A stretch of DNA of 64,000 nt from Mesorhizobium_K sp040049215 (GCF_040049215.1 NZ_JBDZDN010000001.1:992001-1056000); one strand, 5' to 3'. Positions 9,701-18,614 are shown, counted from the stretch's first letter. The notes: generated from the sequence alone by a model not told the origin. Translations and numbers: made by a program.

Positions 9701-10292
9701 TATCGGCAAACGGATTGCCGGTGACCGACGCCTCGATTTGATCGCGCGTAAGCAGGTTGAAGTGCAGTCCGAACTTTTCGGCCAGCTCTTCCTGCCATTG
9801 CTCGACCAGGCTGCCGGGGGCGACGATGAGGCAGCGTTCTAGGTCACCGCGGATCAGCAGCTCTTTGATCAGCAGACCGGCCATCACCGTCTTGCCGGCG
9901 CCTGGATCGTCGGCGAGCAGGAACCTGAGCGGCTGGCGCGGCAGCATTTCCCCATAGACGGCCGTGATCTGATGCGGAAGCGCTTCGATCTGCGATGCGC
10001 TCACCGCGAGATAAGGGTCGAACAGATGAGCCAGCCGAATACGATATGCTTCAGATGCGAGCTTGAGCAGTTCCCCGTCGGCATCGAATGAATAGACGGT
10101 CCCTGCGCTAGCAAATTCAAGGCCGACTTCCTCGCCTCGGTAGAGAAGCCGTTCAGAGACGCGCCCATTGGAACGAAACACCACGTTGATTGCGTCGTCG
10201 CCGAACTTCGAAACAGAAACGACTTCAGCGATACCCTGTGCTTCAAGCCCCTTGATTTTTGCCCCGGGGCGAATTGCTTCGAATCCTGCCAT
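6795..10292 (-). CDS. SNF2-family helicase with C-terminal DUF3883 domain
   Basis: 1165 aa. After an N-terminal region of about 100 residues comes a superfamily 2 core: Walker A DDPGAGKT (128-135), DEAH box ICDEAH (230-233), motif III LLMSATPHNGKE, and the C-terminal lobe with KVLIFTEPKDTLEYL and the arginine-finger motif RLEQRFGRIHRIGQ. A long helical segment follows. Roughly the last 110 residues contain GWDIESRDGTTGHLRFLEVKGR, typical of DUF3883, which resembles a PD-(D/E)XK nuclease core (D...EVK). The architecture recalls the DrmD-type helicase of DISARM, but no drmA, drmB or drmC gene is visible here. First gene of the operon; probably a translocase acting on invading DNA. Confidence 0.88.
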   Translation of the reverse strand: MAGFEAIRPGAKIKGLEAQGIAEVVSVSKFGDDAINVVFRSNGRVSERLLYRGEEVGLEFASAGTVYSFDADGELLKLASEAYRIRLAHLFDPYLAVSASQIEALPHQITAVYGEMLPRQPLRFLLADDPGAGKTVMAGLLIKELLIRGDLERCLIVAPGSLVEQWQEELAEKFGLHFNLLTRDQIEASVTGNPFADNNRLIVRLDMASRSDDLKAKLDAAPDWDLIICDEAHRMAASYFGGEIKETQRHKLGKLLGTRTRNFLLMSATPHNGKEADFQLFMGLLDADRFEGRFREGVHKADVSDMMRRLTKEELYRFDGTKLFPERLAYTASYELSPLETELYQAVTTYVREEMNRADRSGDDKRRSSVGFALQILQRRLASSPAAIHRSLERRRKRMEERLREAKMMRGSAAQFVSAPSLPSFDPDDADDVPGVEAEAAEEEILDQATAAGTIGELETEIAILKDLEERALQLKLSGQDTKWRELESVLDEPMMTDPSTGMRRKVLIFTEPKDTLEYLHQKIAARIGDPAAVVVIHGGVAREARRAAIAAFNSDPAVRVMIANDAAGEGVNLQRGAHLMVNYDLPWNPNRLEQRFGRIHRIGQTMTCHLWNLCAANTREGEVYRRLLEKLEEARKALGGRVYDVLGELFEGHALRDLLVDAIRYGDRPEKKAELFRKVEGAVDVDAIEKLVEERKLTSEGMSAGSVAEIREQMERAAARRLQPHFIGSFFREAFTKLGGRISEREKGRYEILRVPPILKERDRLIGRSDPVLDRYARVTFEKSLIAGQPQAELLAPGHPLLEALVDIILERYQPMLSQGSVLVDDADDGLESRLLIYLEHAVRDGRVSRSGEPRAVSQRLQFVFLKPDGSAADGGPAPYLDCRPITVEERQLAAEQIKAPWLAGNVENQAMAYAISALVPEHLNEVRARRIAEVDKVEREVRARLNREINYWDARAARLREEERAGKEQRINAQNAEATAARLVERLHRRQTELDRERQISALPPVLKGAALIIPAGVLKAGQPVESPSQEFSEDPIQRAESERMAMEAVFAAERALGHEARDVSAEKKGWDIESRDGTTGHLRFLEVKGRHAGGRDVILTKNEILASLNASDAFVLAIVQIDEGFAREPVYVRKFFNRELGFAETAVVFNVNDLLSLGRPPS

Positions 10293-10350
10293 GAGGCTTT
10301 TGACCCTACCCCTGGAGTCGCGTCAACAGGATCGGCAAATGCTTATTGTA

Positions 10351-10364
10351 CGCACATTTGTGCG
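10351..10364. promoter_or_regulatory. Small palindrome upstream of the defence-like operon
   Basis: CGCACATTTGTGCG has perfect 6-bp arms around TT. It lies about 60 bp upstream of the helicase start, in the 117-bp space between tRNA-Ser and the operon. The position suits an operator, but a dyad this short could arise by chance. Confidence 0.3.
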
Positions 10365-10409
10365 CCAGAATTCAAAATCGACAAATTTTCTTTGTTTTTC
10401 AATACCGTA

Positions 10410-10499
10410 TGGCGGAGAGAGCGGGATTCGAACCCGCGTTACGGTTTCCCGTAAACACACTTTCCAGGCGTGCGCCTTCAACCACTCGGCCACCTCTCC
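10410..10499 (-). tRNA. tRNA-Ser(GGA)
   Basis: 90 nt including an encoded CCA end. The acceptor stem is GGAGAGG paired with TCTCTCC (one G-U pair). The D-arm contains GCCGAGTGGTTGAAGGC, the anticodon stem-loop is CGCCTGGAAAGTG with anticodon GGA, a long variable arm (ACGGGAAACCGT) is present as expected for class II serine tRNAs, and the T-arm is GCGGGTTCGAATCCCGC. It is transcribed towards the defence-like operon, which starts 118 bp past its 3' end, an arrangement typical of a tRNA used as an integration site. Confidence 0.97.
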
Positions 10500-10751
10500 G
10501 CAAATGCCGGGACCTGGAAATTTTGCCGGCGCGGGCTGATCTAGTCGATCCAGTGCCGAATGCCAAGGCCGCGGCGACGTTATTGTCGGCCTGACCTGTC
10601 GGCCCAACCGGCGCTCTCGTCCGCCGCAGCGACATACGGGCCTGTCCCCTGCTTGGGCGTCGCGCCCGGTGTCGTTCCCGCGACGCCGGAGATTGCGGAA
10701 TGCGCGACGCCGACATATGTGTCAGCTCAAACGACAAAGCGAAGGCCTGCC

Positions 10752-11078
10752 ATGTTCCGCTTCCTGTTCCGGCTGATGGCCACAGTGGCGCTTGCGGTCG
10801 CCGTCATCATGGCGGTGCTGGACGTGACCCGCACGATCGCCGCTTCGCGGCTGGTGCTCACCTCGCTCGGTGAGAGCTGGCTAGGCGTATCGCCGGCGAC
10901 GCTGGAACGAGTGCAGTCCTTCATCATCGACAATGCGCACCCGCTGGTCTGGAATCCGGTCATGGTCTTCATCCTTGGCCAGCCCGGTTTCGTGGTGTTC
11001 GGCGTGCTCGCCTTCCTGCTCTATGCCATCGGTCACAAGCCGGAACGCCGGATTGGCCGCTTCGTCGCGGAACGCTGA
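10752..11078 (+). CDS. Small two-helix inner-membrane protein of unknown function
   Basis: 108 aa. A hydrophobic segment near residues 5-22 (LMATVALAVAVIMAVL) and a second near 68-90 (NPVMVFILGQPGFVVFGVLAFLLYAIG) predict two membrane spans, followed by a short basic tail. I chose the ATG at 10752 (AAGG about 9 nt upstream) over a longer in-frame reading because the upstream residues look non-coding. No family recognised. It is followed by msrA about 110 bp downstream; no functional link is evident. Confidence 0.7.
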   Translation: MFRFLFRLMATVALAVAVIMAVLDVTRTIAASRLVLTSLGESWLGVSPATLERVQSFIIDNAHPLVWNPVMVFILGQPGFVVFGVLAFLLYAIGHKPERRIGRFVAER

Positions 11079-11189
11079 CCAGGCCAGCAGCACACATCGG
11101 CCAAGGCACGACCGCGAAACGCAGGACCGCGTAACAAACGTCGGACCGGTTTCGAAAAGGATCGTGCCCGACAACCATAGGAGAAATGC

Positions 11190-11873
11190 ATGTTTTTCCC
11201 CAGCGACCTGCTGAACAAGAAGATCCAGCTGCCAAACGCCCAAGAGGCGCTGCCCGGGCGCGACAGGCCGATCCCGACGGCTTCGAGACATTTCGTCTCG
11301 AAGAGGGATCTGAAAGGCCCGTATCCTGAAGGCATGGAGACCGCCATGTTCGGCCTCGGCTGCTTCTGGGGCGCCGAGCGGATGTTCTGGCAGACACAAG
11401 GCGTGTGGGTGACGGCGGTCGGTTACGCCGGTGGCATCACGCCCAACCCCACCTATCCGGAAACCTGCACCGGCCTCACCGGCCATGCCGAAGTCGTGCT
11501 CGTCGTGTTCGATCCGAAGACCGTTTCCTACGCGCAGTTGCTGAAGATCTTCTGGGAGGCGCACGATCCGACGCAAGGCATGCGCCAGGGCAACGATGTC
11601 GGCACCACCTACCGCTCGGCGATCTACACCTTCGGCGAGACCCAGCATCGCGCTGCACTCGCCTCGCGCGAGGCCTACGAAGCCCAGCTCGAGGCCGCAG
11701 GCCGCGGCGGGATCACCACCGAGATCGCGCCGGCGCCGGCCTTCTATTTCGCCGAGGAGGAACACCAGCAGTACCTGGCGAAGAACCCCTATGGCTATTG
11801 CAACCTCAAGGGGACGGGGGTTGCCTGCGCGATCCCGCAGGCGGCCAGCCAGCCCGCGGTTCCCGCCGAATAG
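11190..11873 (+). CDS. msrA: Peptide methionine sulfoxide reductase A
   Basis: 227 aa, a usual length for the longer MsrA group. The catalytic motif GLGCFWGAE is present with nucleophile Cys58, followed by GYAGGITPNPTYPETC and the conserved core QYLAKNPYGYC; a further Cys in GTGVACAIP can serve in thiol recycling. It reduces methionine-S-sulfoxide in proteins using thioredoxin, repairing oxidative damage in the cytoplasm. The start ATG is preceded by GGAGAAATGC. Monocistronic in appearance. Confidence 0.95.
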   Translation: MFFPSDLLNKKIQLPNAQEALPGRDRPIPTASRHFVSKRDLKGPYPEGMETAMFGLGCFWGAERMFWQTQGVWVTAVGYAGGITPNPTYPETCTGLTGHAEVVLVVFDPKTVSYAQLLKIFWEAHDPTQGMRQGNDVGTTYRSAIYTFGETQHRAALASREAYEAQLEAAGRGGITTEIAPAPAFYFAEEEHQQYLAKNPYGYCNLKGTGVACAIPQAASQPAVPAE

Positions 11874-12053
11874 TGGCATATGCCTGGCCGCCGGCGCGGC
11901 CTCGCACCCTGTTTGCCTTCACACGCGCCGCCCGGCGGTTTTTCCGGAAGGTCAAAATTCCGCGTGAATTTTGTTCTTGGCCGTGCCAGATTGCGCCATC
12001 GGCTGCGGACACGAGGGGTCGTCCGCCGAATGTTCTTGCAAAGGATGTTTCTC

Positions 12054-13079
<1,026 letters not shown>

Positions 13080-13108
13080 TCCCCGTATCGATCGGGTATC
13101 GTCTCCAG

Positions 13109-13139
13109 AAAAGCCGCCGGACTGGTTCCGGCGGCTTTT
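13109..13139. terminator. Bidirectional intrinsic terminator
   Basis: AAAAGCCGCCGGA, a loop of about 5 nt, then TCCGGCGGCTTTT: a 13-bp perfect stem ending in T-runs on both strands. It lies between the convergent BMP gene and the anti-sigma-like gene and can serve both. Confidence 0.88.
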
Positions 13140-13140
13140 C

Positions 13141-13671
13141 TCATGGCGCCGTGGCAATTGCAGGCGGGGCTTCGACCGAGGTGACGCCCGCCACATAACC
13201 CAGCACAAACGCCGCGATCAGGCACAGCGCCAACAGGAGCGCGCGGCGGCTGGGAACCGAATGCAGCCCCCTTCCGATGGTTCCTGGCGGCATCTCGGGC
13301 ACGATCGCGCCGTGCAGCCTGTCGGAGCGCCGCCGGCCGAAAGTAACCTGCGGCCCGGATGGCGCCGGCCCGGATGGCATCGGTTCTGGTGCCGCCGGCC
13401 GCATCTGCGGCATTGCCTCGAGGCGCTCCTTGATCAGCCGCCAGTCGTCCTGCGGCGGCTTGCCAGGGGGTTGGCCAGGGGGTTGGCCAGCGGGTTGATC
13501 CGGCGCCGGCATGCGGTCGAAGACGTGCATGCGCTCGGCGATCTCGACCATCGCGTCGCGGAAGGCCGGGTCGATCTCCAGGTCGCGCTCGGCGCGCTCG
13601 CGCTCCTCATCGTCCATCAGGCCGAGCACGTAGCGGCCGGCCCTGTCCATGCGATCGCCCAGTTCGCCCAT
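13141..13671 (-). CDS. Membrane-anchored anti-sigma-factor-like protein
   Basis: 176 aa. The first 45 residues (AGRYVLGLMDDEERERAERDL, then DPAFRDAMVEIAERM) resemble the N-terminal helices of the RskA-type anti-sigma family. A Pro/Gly repeat (GQPPGQPPGKPP, encoded by a short tandem DNA repeat near 13465-13490) and a Pro-rich linker follow, then one membrane helix near 145-165 (ALLLALCLIAAFVLGYVAG) and a short periplasmic tail. No sigma factor lies next to it, so the partner is unknown. ATG chosen over the upstream GTG because GAGGGG has proper spacing only to the ATG. Function inferred from weak similarity. Confidence 0.55.
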   Translation of the reverse strand: MGELGDRMDRAGRYVLGLMDDEERERAERDLEIDPAFRDAMVEIAERMHVFDRMPAPDQPAGQPPGQPPGKPPQDDWRLIKERLEAMPQMRPAAPEPMPSGPAPSGPQVTFGRRRSDRLHGAIVPEMPPGTIGRGLHSVPSRRALLLALCLIAAFVLGYVAGVTSVEAPPAIATAP

Positions 13672-13693
13672 AACCACCCCCCCTCGCCGCCTC

Positions 13694-13903
13694 TCACCAG
13701 TGCGGCGGTTTCGTCACCGGCACGTCGGGTGCGGTCTGCTCCTCCAGCACCAGGAAGCGGTCGGTCAGCGCATCCAGCTTCTTGCGCAGGCCCTCTATCG
13801 TCTTCCACTGCTCGGCGATCTGGCCGGACAGTTCCTCGATGGTCTTCTCCTGCTCGGCCGCGCGGATTTCCAGCGTCGTCAGGCGGTTTTCGGGCGTCGT
13901 CAT
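13694..13903 (-). CDS. slyX: SlyX family protein
   Basis: 69 aa, the usual size. It is one amphipathic helical stretch (RLTTLEIRAAEQEKTIEELS and onwards) predicted to form a coiled coil, ending in the family hallmark PPHW (PPHY in many homologues). The start ATG has GAGGAA about 8 nt upstream. SlyX proteins are widespread and of unknown function. Divergent from the ABC transporter operon, 178 bp apart. Confidence 0.85.
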   Translation of the reverse strand: MTTPENRLTTLEIRAAEQEKTIEELSGQIAEQWKTIEGLRKKLDALTDRFLVLEEQTAPDVPVTKPPHW

Positions 13904-14081
13904 GGTGCAATTCCTCGCGGCAATACCCGCCGCCGATGTCCCCAATGGCGATCCCCACCGAAATTGACAAGCGGCGGTGGATTTGTCGAGATGCCGGCGG
14001 AGCGCGCGATTGGCAGCCGTTGGGCGGCATGCTAGCGTTTTGACCGGATGATAAAAAGACAAGAAGGTGGGAACCGGCCGC

Positions 14082-15614
14082 ATGGCTGAAGCCGCAATCG
14101 AGCTCATCGGGATCGACAAGAGTTTCGGCGCCGTCCGGGCAAATCGCGACATCAATCTCGTCATCGAGCGCGGCACCATTCGCGGCATCGTCGGCGAGAA
14201 CGGCGCCGGCAAGTCGACGCTGATGTCCATACTCTACGGCTTCTACCAGGCCGACAGCGGCGACATCAAAGTCGGCGGCAAGCCGGTCTCGATCAAGACG
14301 CCCAACGACGCCATCGCGCTCGGCATCGGCATGGTCCACCAGCATTTCATGCTGGTCGAGAACTTCACCGTCATCGAGAACGTCATTCTGGGCGCCGAGC
14401 ACGAGGCGCTGCTCAAGAAGAGCATTGCCAACGCGCGTTCCGAGCTGGAGCGGCTGGAGCGCGAATACGGCCTGGAAGTCGATCCGGACGCCGTCATCGA
14501 GGAACTGCCCGTCGGCCTGCAGCAGCGCGTCGAGATCCTCAAGGCGCTCTACCGCGGCGCGGAAATCCTCATCCTCGACGAGCCGACCGGCGTGCTCACT
14601 CCTCCGGAAGCGGACCACCTTTTCCGCATCCTCAGGCAGCTCAAGGACCAGGGCAAGACGATCGTGCTGATCACCCACAAGCTGCGCGAGATCATGGCGA
14701 TCACAGACACCGTCTCGGTCATGCGCCAGGGCACCATCGTGGCTACCCGCGAGACCGCGAAGACGACCGTCGAGGAACTTGCCGAGCTGATGGTGGGCCG
14801 CCGCGTGCTGCTGCGCGTCGAGAAGGGCGAAGCGAAACCCGGCGCGGTGAAGCTCGCCGTCAAGAACCTGACCGTCAGGGACTCGCGCGGCGTCACCATG
14901 GTCAACGACGTCTCCTTCGACGTACGCGCCGGCGAGATCGTCGGCATCGCCGGTGTCGCCGGCAACGGCCAGTCGGAGCTGATCGAGGCAATCTCGGGCA
15001 TACGCCGCGCCGTCTCCGGCAGCGTCATGCTCGACGGGACGCCGATCGACGTCATCGGACATGCCGATCCGGGCGAACTGCGCGACCGCGGCCTCGCCCA
15101 TGTGCCCGAAGACCGCCACCATGTCGGCCTGGTGCTCGCCTTCGAGGAGAACGAGAATTCGATCCTCGGCTATCACGACGAGCCTGAGTATCTGAAAGGC
15201 CCGTTCCTGAACATCGAGGCCATCCGCGACGATGCCCGAAAGAAGATCGAGAAATTCGACATCAGGCCGGCCAACGACCGGCTGAAGACCGCCAACTTCT
15301 CCGGCGGCAACCAGCAGAAGATCGTGCTCGCGCGCGAGATGGAGCAGGACCCCGGCGTCTTGATCGTCGGCCAGCCGACGCGCGGCGTCGACGTCGGCGC
15401 CATCGAGTTCATCCACAAGCAACTCATTGCCATGCGCGATCGCGGCAAGGCGGTGCTGCTCGTCTCGGTCGAGCTCGACGAGATCCGTTCGCTTTCGGAC
15501 CGCATCCTCGTCATGTTCGACGGCCGCGTCGTCGGCGAGCGCGGACCGGAGGCGACCGAAGGCGAACTCGGCCTCCTGATGGCCGGCGTCGAACGGCAGG
15601 AGGCCGCGGAGTAA
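14082..15614 (+). CDS. Nucleoside ABC transporter, double ATP-binding subunit
   Basis: 510 aa with two nucleotide-binding domains, as in sugar/nucleoside importers. Domain 1: Walker A GENGAGKS, then ILILDEPTGVLTPPEA as Walker B, with a degenerate signature (PVGLQQRVEI). Domain 2: degenerate P-loop GVAGNGQSE, signature FSGGNQQK, and GQPTRGVDVG. It energises import of nucleosides delivered by the BMP protein. First gene of an operon with permeases and salvage enzymes. Start set at the ATG at 14082; an in-frame GTG lies 15 nt upstream. The stop overlaps the next start as TAATG. Confidence 0.92.
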   Translation: MAEAAIELIGIDKSFGAVRANRDINLVIERGTIRGIVGENGAGKSTLMSILYGFYQADSGDIKVGGKPVSIKTPNDAIALGIGMVHQHFMLVENFTVIENVILGAEHEALLKKSIANARSELERLEREYGLEVDPDAVIEELPVGLQQRVEILKALYRGAEILILDEPTGVLTPPEADHLFRILRQLKDQGKTIVLITHKLREIMAITDTVSVMRQGTIVATRETAKTTVEELAELMVGRRVLLRVEKGEAKPGAVKLAVKNLTVRDSRGVTMVNDVSFDVRAGEIVGIAGVAGNGQSELIEAISGIRRAVSGSVMLDGTPIDVIGHADPGELRDRGLAHVPEDRHHVGLVLAFEENENSILGYHDEPEYLKGPFLNIEAIRDDARKKIEKFDIRPANDRLKTANFSGGNQQKIVLAREMEQDPGVLIVGQPTRGVDVGAIEFIHKQLIAMRDRGKAVLLVSVELDEIRSLSDRILVMFDGRVVGERGPEATEGELGLLMAGVERQEAAE

Positions 15615-16279
15615 TGGGAGGGATTACTGACACAGAGGCCGAATGGGCGATCGTCGATCGAATGGCTTACCAACTGTGGTCACTCCAAAGCGACGACTAT
15701 GCCCAGACGTTAAGTTTAGCGCTGTTGGGTGGAATCGTATCTTGGTCATGCCAACGCATTAGGACACCAGCGAACTGGCCGAGCGAAACGCCGAGAGGAA
15801 TGCGAGAGCTACGCGAGAAACTTGAGGGGGAACGCTTATCCGAGATTTTTGGATTCTCTTTGGAGAGCCTCATCTGCAAAGATAGGCATTTGCCCGATTG
15901 GCATTCAGAAATGTCGTCTGACGAGTTTGTCAGAGAATTGCCTGTCGGCAGTGCGTTAGACGATTTGACACTTCTCCGAAATGCCCTTTGTCATTCAGAC
16001 GCGAGGACAATCTGGCCATGGAACGGCGAGACTAGGTTGCATGGATTCTATTTCTTTTTGACGAGATGGAAGAGACGGTCGGAATGGCAACCAAACTGCC
16101 TTACACAAGGCGAGTGGATCGGAATTTCGGCTCCACAAATGTGTGATATCGGGCTTCGCCTGACGACAATATTCTGCCAAGCCATGGATGACGAATATAG
16201 GCGGAAAGGATTTTCGGCAGGCAGCGTTCCACACAGCGATCCGCTCATGTCCGAGGACAAAGCGAAAAAGGCAGCCTAG
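15614..16279 (+). CDS. Uncharacterised protein with HEPN-like RNxxxH motif, inserted in transporter operon
   Basis: 221 aa, family not recognised. It is mostly helical and carries LRNALCHSD at residues 121-129: R122-N-A-L-C-H127 fits the R(N)x4H ribonuclease motif of HEPN proteins, which act as toxins, defence RNases or inactive adaptors. Base composition is visibly more AT-rich than its neighbours, and Trp/Cys content is high. The start overlaps the ATPase stop (TAATG), so it is translated within the nucleoside transporter operon and separates the ATPase from its permeases, which are normally adjacent. Likely a horizontally acquired cargo gene; the HEPN assignment rests on one motif. Confidence 0.6.
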   Translation: MGGITDTEAEWAIVDRMAYQLWSLQSDDYAQTLSLALLGGIVSWSCQRIRTPANWPSETPRGMRELREKLEGERLSEIFGFSLESLICKDRHLPDWHSEMSSDEFVRELPVGSALDDLTLLRNALCHSDARTIWPWNGETRLHGFYFFLTRWKRRSEWQPNCLTQGEWIGISAPQMCDIGLRLTTIFCQAMDDEYRRKGFSAGSVPHSDPLMSEDKAKKAA

Positions 16280-16355
16280 CCATGCGAGTGCTGGACAATT
16301 CAGAAAGCTATCTGATCGTCAACATGTCAGAGCCATTCCAGATTGGGGCCTTGTC

Positions 16356-17498
16356 ATGAGCACCCCCTACGCAAAGCTTCCCGGCTGGGCCGACTACGGG
16401 CTGATCCCGCTGATCAACCTGATCGTCGCCTTCATCGTCGCCGGGCTGGTGGTGCTGCTCGTCGGCGAGAATCCCTTCCGCGCCGCGGTCATCCTGGTCG
16501 ATGGCGCGTTCGGCAGCGGCACCGGCCTCGCCTATACGCTCTACTACGCGACGAACTTCATCTTCACCGGCCTTGCGGTCGCCGTCGCCTTCCACGGCGG
16601 CCTGTTCAACATCGGCGGCGAGGGCCAGGCCTATATCGCCGGGCTGGGAGTCGGCGTCGTCTGCCTCGCCTTCGACCATGTCCTGCCCTGGTGGCTGACC
16701 TTTCCGATCGCCATCCTCGGCGCCGCCGCCGTCGGCGCGCTGTGGGCGCTCATCCCGGCCTATCTGCAGGCCAGGCGCGGCTCGCACATCGTCATCACCA
16801 CCATCATGTTCAACTTCATCGCGGCGTCGGCGATGGTCTATCTGCTGGTCGACGTGCTGAAGCCCGCCGGCTCGATGGCGCCGCAGACACGCCAGCTCGC
16901 CGAAGGCGCGCAGCTTCCCAAGCTCGGCTGGTTCCTGTCGGAGTTCGGCTTCGCAGTGCGGCCGTCCGCGCCGCTCAACGTGTCGTTCCTGCTGGCGCTC
17001 ATCATGGCCTTCGTGGTCTGGTTGCTGATCTGGCGCACCAGGCTCGGCTACGAAATCCGCACCATGGGTTTCAGCTCGAAGGCAGCGCGATACGCGGGCA
17101 TTTCCGAGACGCGCATCATCATCGTCACCATGCTGATCTCGGGCGCGCTTGCCGGCATGATGGCGCTCAACCCGATCATGGGCGACCAGCACAACGTCTC
17201 TCTCGACTTCGTCTCCGGCGCCGGCTTCGTCGGCATCGCCGTGGCGCTGATGGGCCGCTCGCATCCGGCCGGCATCGTGCCGGCGGCGATCCTGTTCGGC
17301 ATGCTCTACCAGGGCGGCGCCGAGCTCGCCTTCGAGATGCCCGTCATCGGCAGAGACATGATCGTCATCATCCAGGGGCTGGTGATCCTGTTCGCCGGAG
17401 CGCTGGAGCACATGTTCAGGGCGCCGGTCCAGACAGCCTTCGCGAGTTTCAGCCCGCGCTCGGTCGGTGTGGATCAACCGAAAGGGGAGCGGGCCTGA
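16356..17498 (+). CDS. Nucleoside ABC transporter permease 1
   Basis: 380 aa, multi-spanning membrane protein of the BPD_transp_2 family. Typical segments include NFIFTGLAVAVAFHGGLFNI with GGEGQ, TTIMFNFIAASAMVYLL, and GFSSKAARYAGIS, the conserved cytoplasmic loop that contacts the ATPase, followed by SGALAGMMA. It forms the import channel with permease 2. Start ATG chosen at the beginning of recognisable sequence; an open frame extends upstream into the 76-bp gap after the inserted HEPN-like gene. The next gene begins 1 bp after its stop. Confidence 0.92.
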   Translation: MSTPYAKLPGWADYGLIPLINLIVAFIVAGLVVLLVGENPFRAAVILVDGAFGSGTGLAYTLYYATNFIFTGLAVAVAFHGGLFNIGGEGQAYIAGLGVGVVCLAFDHVLPWWLTFPIAILGAAAVGALWALIPAYLQARRGSHIVITTIMFNFIAASAMVYLLVDVLKPAGSMAPQTRQLAEGAQLPKLGWFLSEFGFAVRPSAPLNVSFLLALIMAFVVWLLIWRTRLGYEIRTMGFSSKAARYAGISETRIIIVTMLISGALAGMMALNPIMGDQHNVSLDFVSGAGFVGIAVALMGRSHPAGIVPAAILFGMLYQGGAELAFEMPVIGRDMIVIIQGLVILFAGALEHMFRAPVQTAFASFSPRSVGVDQPKGERA

Positions 17499-17499
17499 G

Positions 17500-18582
17500 A
17501 TGGAGTTCTTCAACGCAGCCGTCAACGTGCTTGACTCGACGATAAGGGTCTCGGTGCCGCTGCTGCTCGCCTGCCTCGCAGGCCTCTACTCCGAACGCGC
17601 CGGCGTCTTCGACATCGGCCTGGAGGGCAAGATGCTCGCCGGTGCATTCGCCGCCGGGGCAGCCGCCGCCGTCTTTGGCTCCGCCTGGATCGGCCTGCTG
17701 ATGGCCGTCTTCGTGTCCATAGGGCTTGCCCTCGTCCACGGCTTCGCGTCGATCACACATCGCGGCAACCAGATCGTCTCGGGCGTCGCCATCAACTTCA
17801 TCGCCGCCGGCTCCACCATCATCCTGGGACAGGCCTGGTTCCATCAGGGCGGGCGAACGCCGTCCCTGCCGCCTGCCGGCCGCTTCAACGCTCTGACCCA
17901 TGAAGCCTTGGGCGGCTTCGTCGACAACTTCTCCGTCACCCTGACATCGCTTTCGGGCATCCTGGCCTCCATCGCGGGCCTGATTGCCTATCCCTTCGCC
18001 TTCCTGCTGGTGCTGTTCGGCGATCTGATCGGCGGCGTTCCGTTCGTCGGGCCGGTCTACAAGGAACTGATCCTTGGCCAGACGCTGCTCGCCTACATCG
18101 CCTTCCTCGCCGTGCCGTTCACCTGGTGGGTGCTGTTCCGCACACGCTTCGGCTTGCGTCTGCGCGCCGTCGGCGAGAACCCGGCAGCCGTCGACACCGC
18201 GGGCATCTCGGTCGCCTGGCTGCGCTACCGCGCCGTCATCTGCACCGGAGTGCTGACCGGGCTTGCCGGCTGCTACATGGCGCTGTCGCAGAATGCCGGC
18301 TTCGTGAAGGACATGACAGCCGGGCGCGGCTACATCGCGCTCGCGGCGCTGATCTTCGCCAAGTGGAAGCCGGTGCCGGCGATGTTCGCCTGCCTGCTGT
18401 TCGGCTTCCTCGACGCGCTGTCGATCCGCCTGCAGGGCACGCCGCTGCCCCTGATCGGCAAGGTCCCCGTCCAGTTCATGCAGGCCCTGCCCTACATCCT
18501 CACCGTCATCCTGCTCGCCGGCTTCATCGGCAAGGCGATCCCGCCGCGCGCCGGCGGCGTGCCTTATGTGAAAGAGCGGTGA
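17500..18582 (+). CDS. Nucleoside ABC transporter permease 2
   Basis: 360 aa, second BPD_transp_2 permease. Landmarks are ACLAGLYSERAGVFDIGLEG at residues 21-40 (permease 1 has the equivalent NIGGEGQ), FGLRLRAVGENPAAVDTAGI as the ATPase-contact loop, and LTGLAGCYMALSQ. The start is an ATG directly after the permease 1 stop (TGAGATG) with GGGGAG upstream, so translation is coupled. It forms a heterodimeric channel with permease 1 in the inner membrane. Confidence 0.92.
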   Translation: MEFFNAAVNVLDSTIRVSVPLLLACLAGLYSERAGVFDIGLEGKMLAGAFAAGAAAAVFGSAWIGLLMAVFVSIGLALVHGFASITHRGNQIVSGVAINFIAAGSTIILGQAWFHQGGRTPSLPPAGRFNALTHEALGGFVDNFSVTLTSLSGILASIAGLIAYPFAFLLVLFGDLIGGVPFVGPVYKELILGQTLLAYIAFLAVPFTWWVLFRTRFGLRLRAVGENPAAVDTAGISVAWLRYRAVICTGVLTGLAGCYMALSQNAGFVKDMTAGRGYIALAALIFAKWKPVPAMFACLLFGFLDALSIRLQGTPLPLIGKVPVQFMQALPYILTVILLAGFIGKAIPPRAGGVPYVKER

Positions 18583-18614
18583 GAGCGGCGATTCGCATGT
18601 ATCACACCTCAACC

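Noticed and set aside
6795..10292. Calling the left-end operon a DISARM system
   Set aside because: Only the helicase resembles a DISARM component; no drmA, drmB or drmC gene is visible, and a DUF499 ATPase is not part of DISARM as I know it.
13617..15422. 601-codon minus-strand frame across slyX and the ABC ATPase
   Set aside because: Conflicts with two supported genes and shows no domain.
16308..17525. Long minus-strand open frame of about 400 codons opposite permease 1
   Set aside because: Low-complexity Asp/Glu/Arg/His-rich translation, no recognisable domain; a by-product of high GC opposite a well-supported permease.
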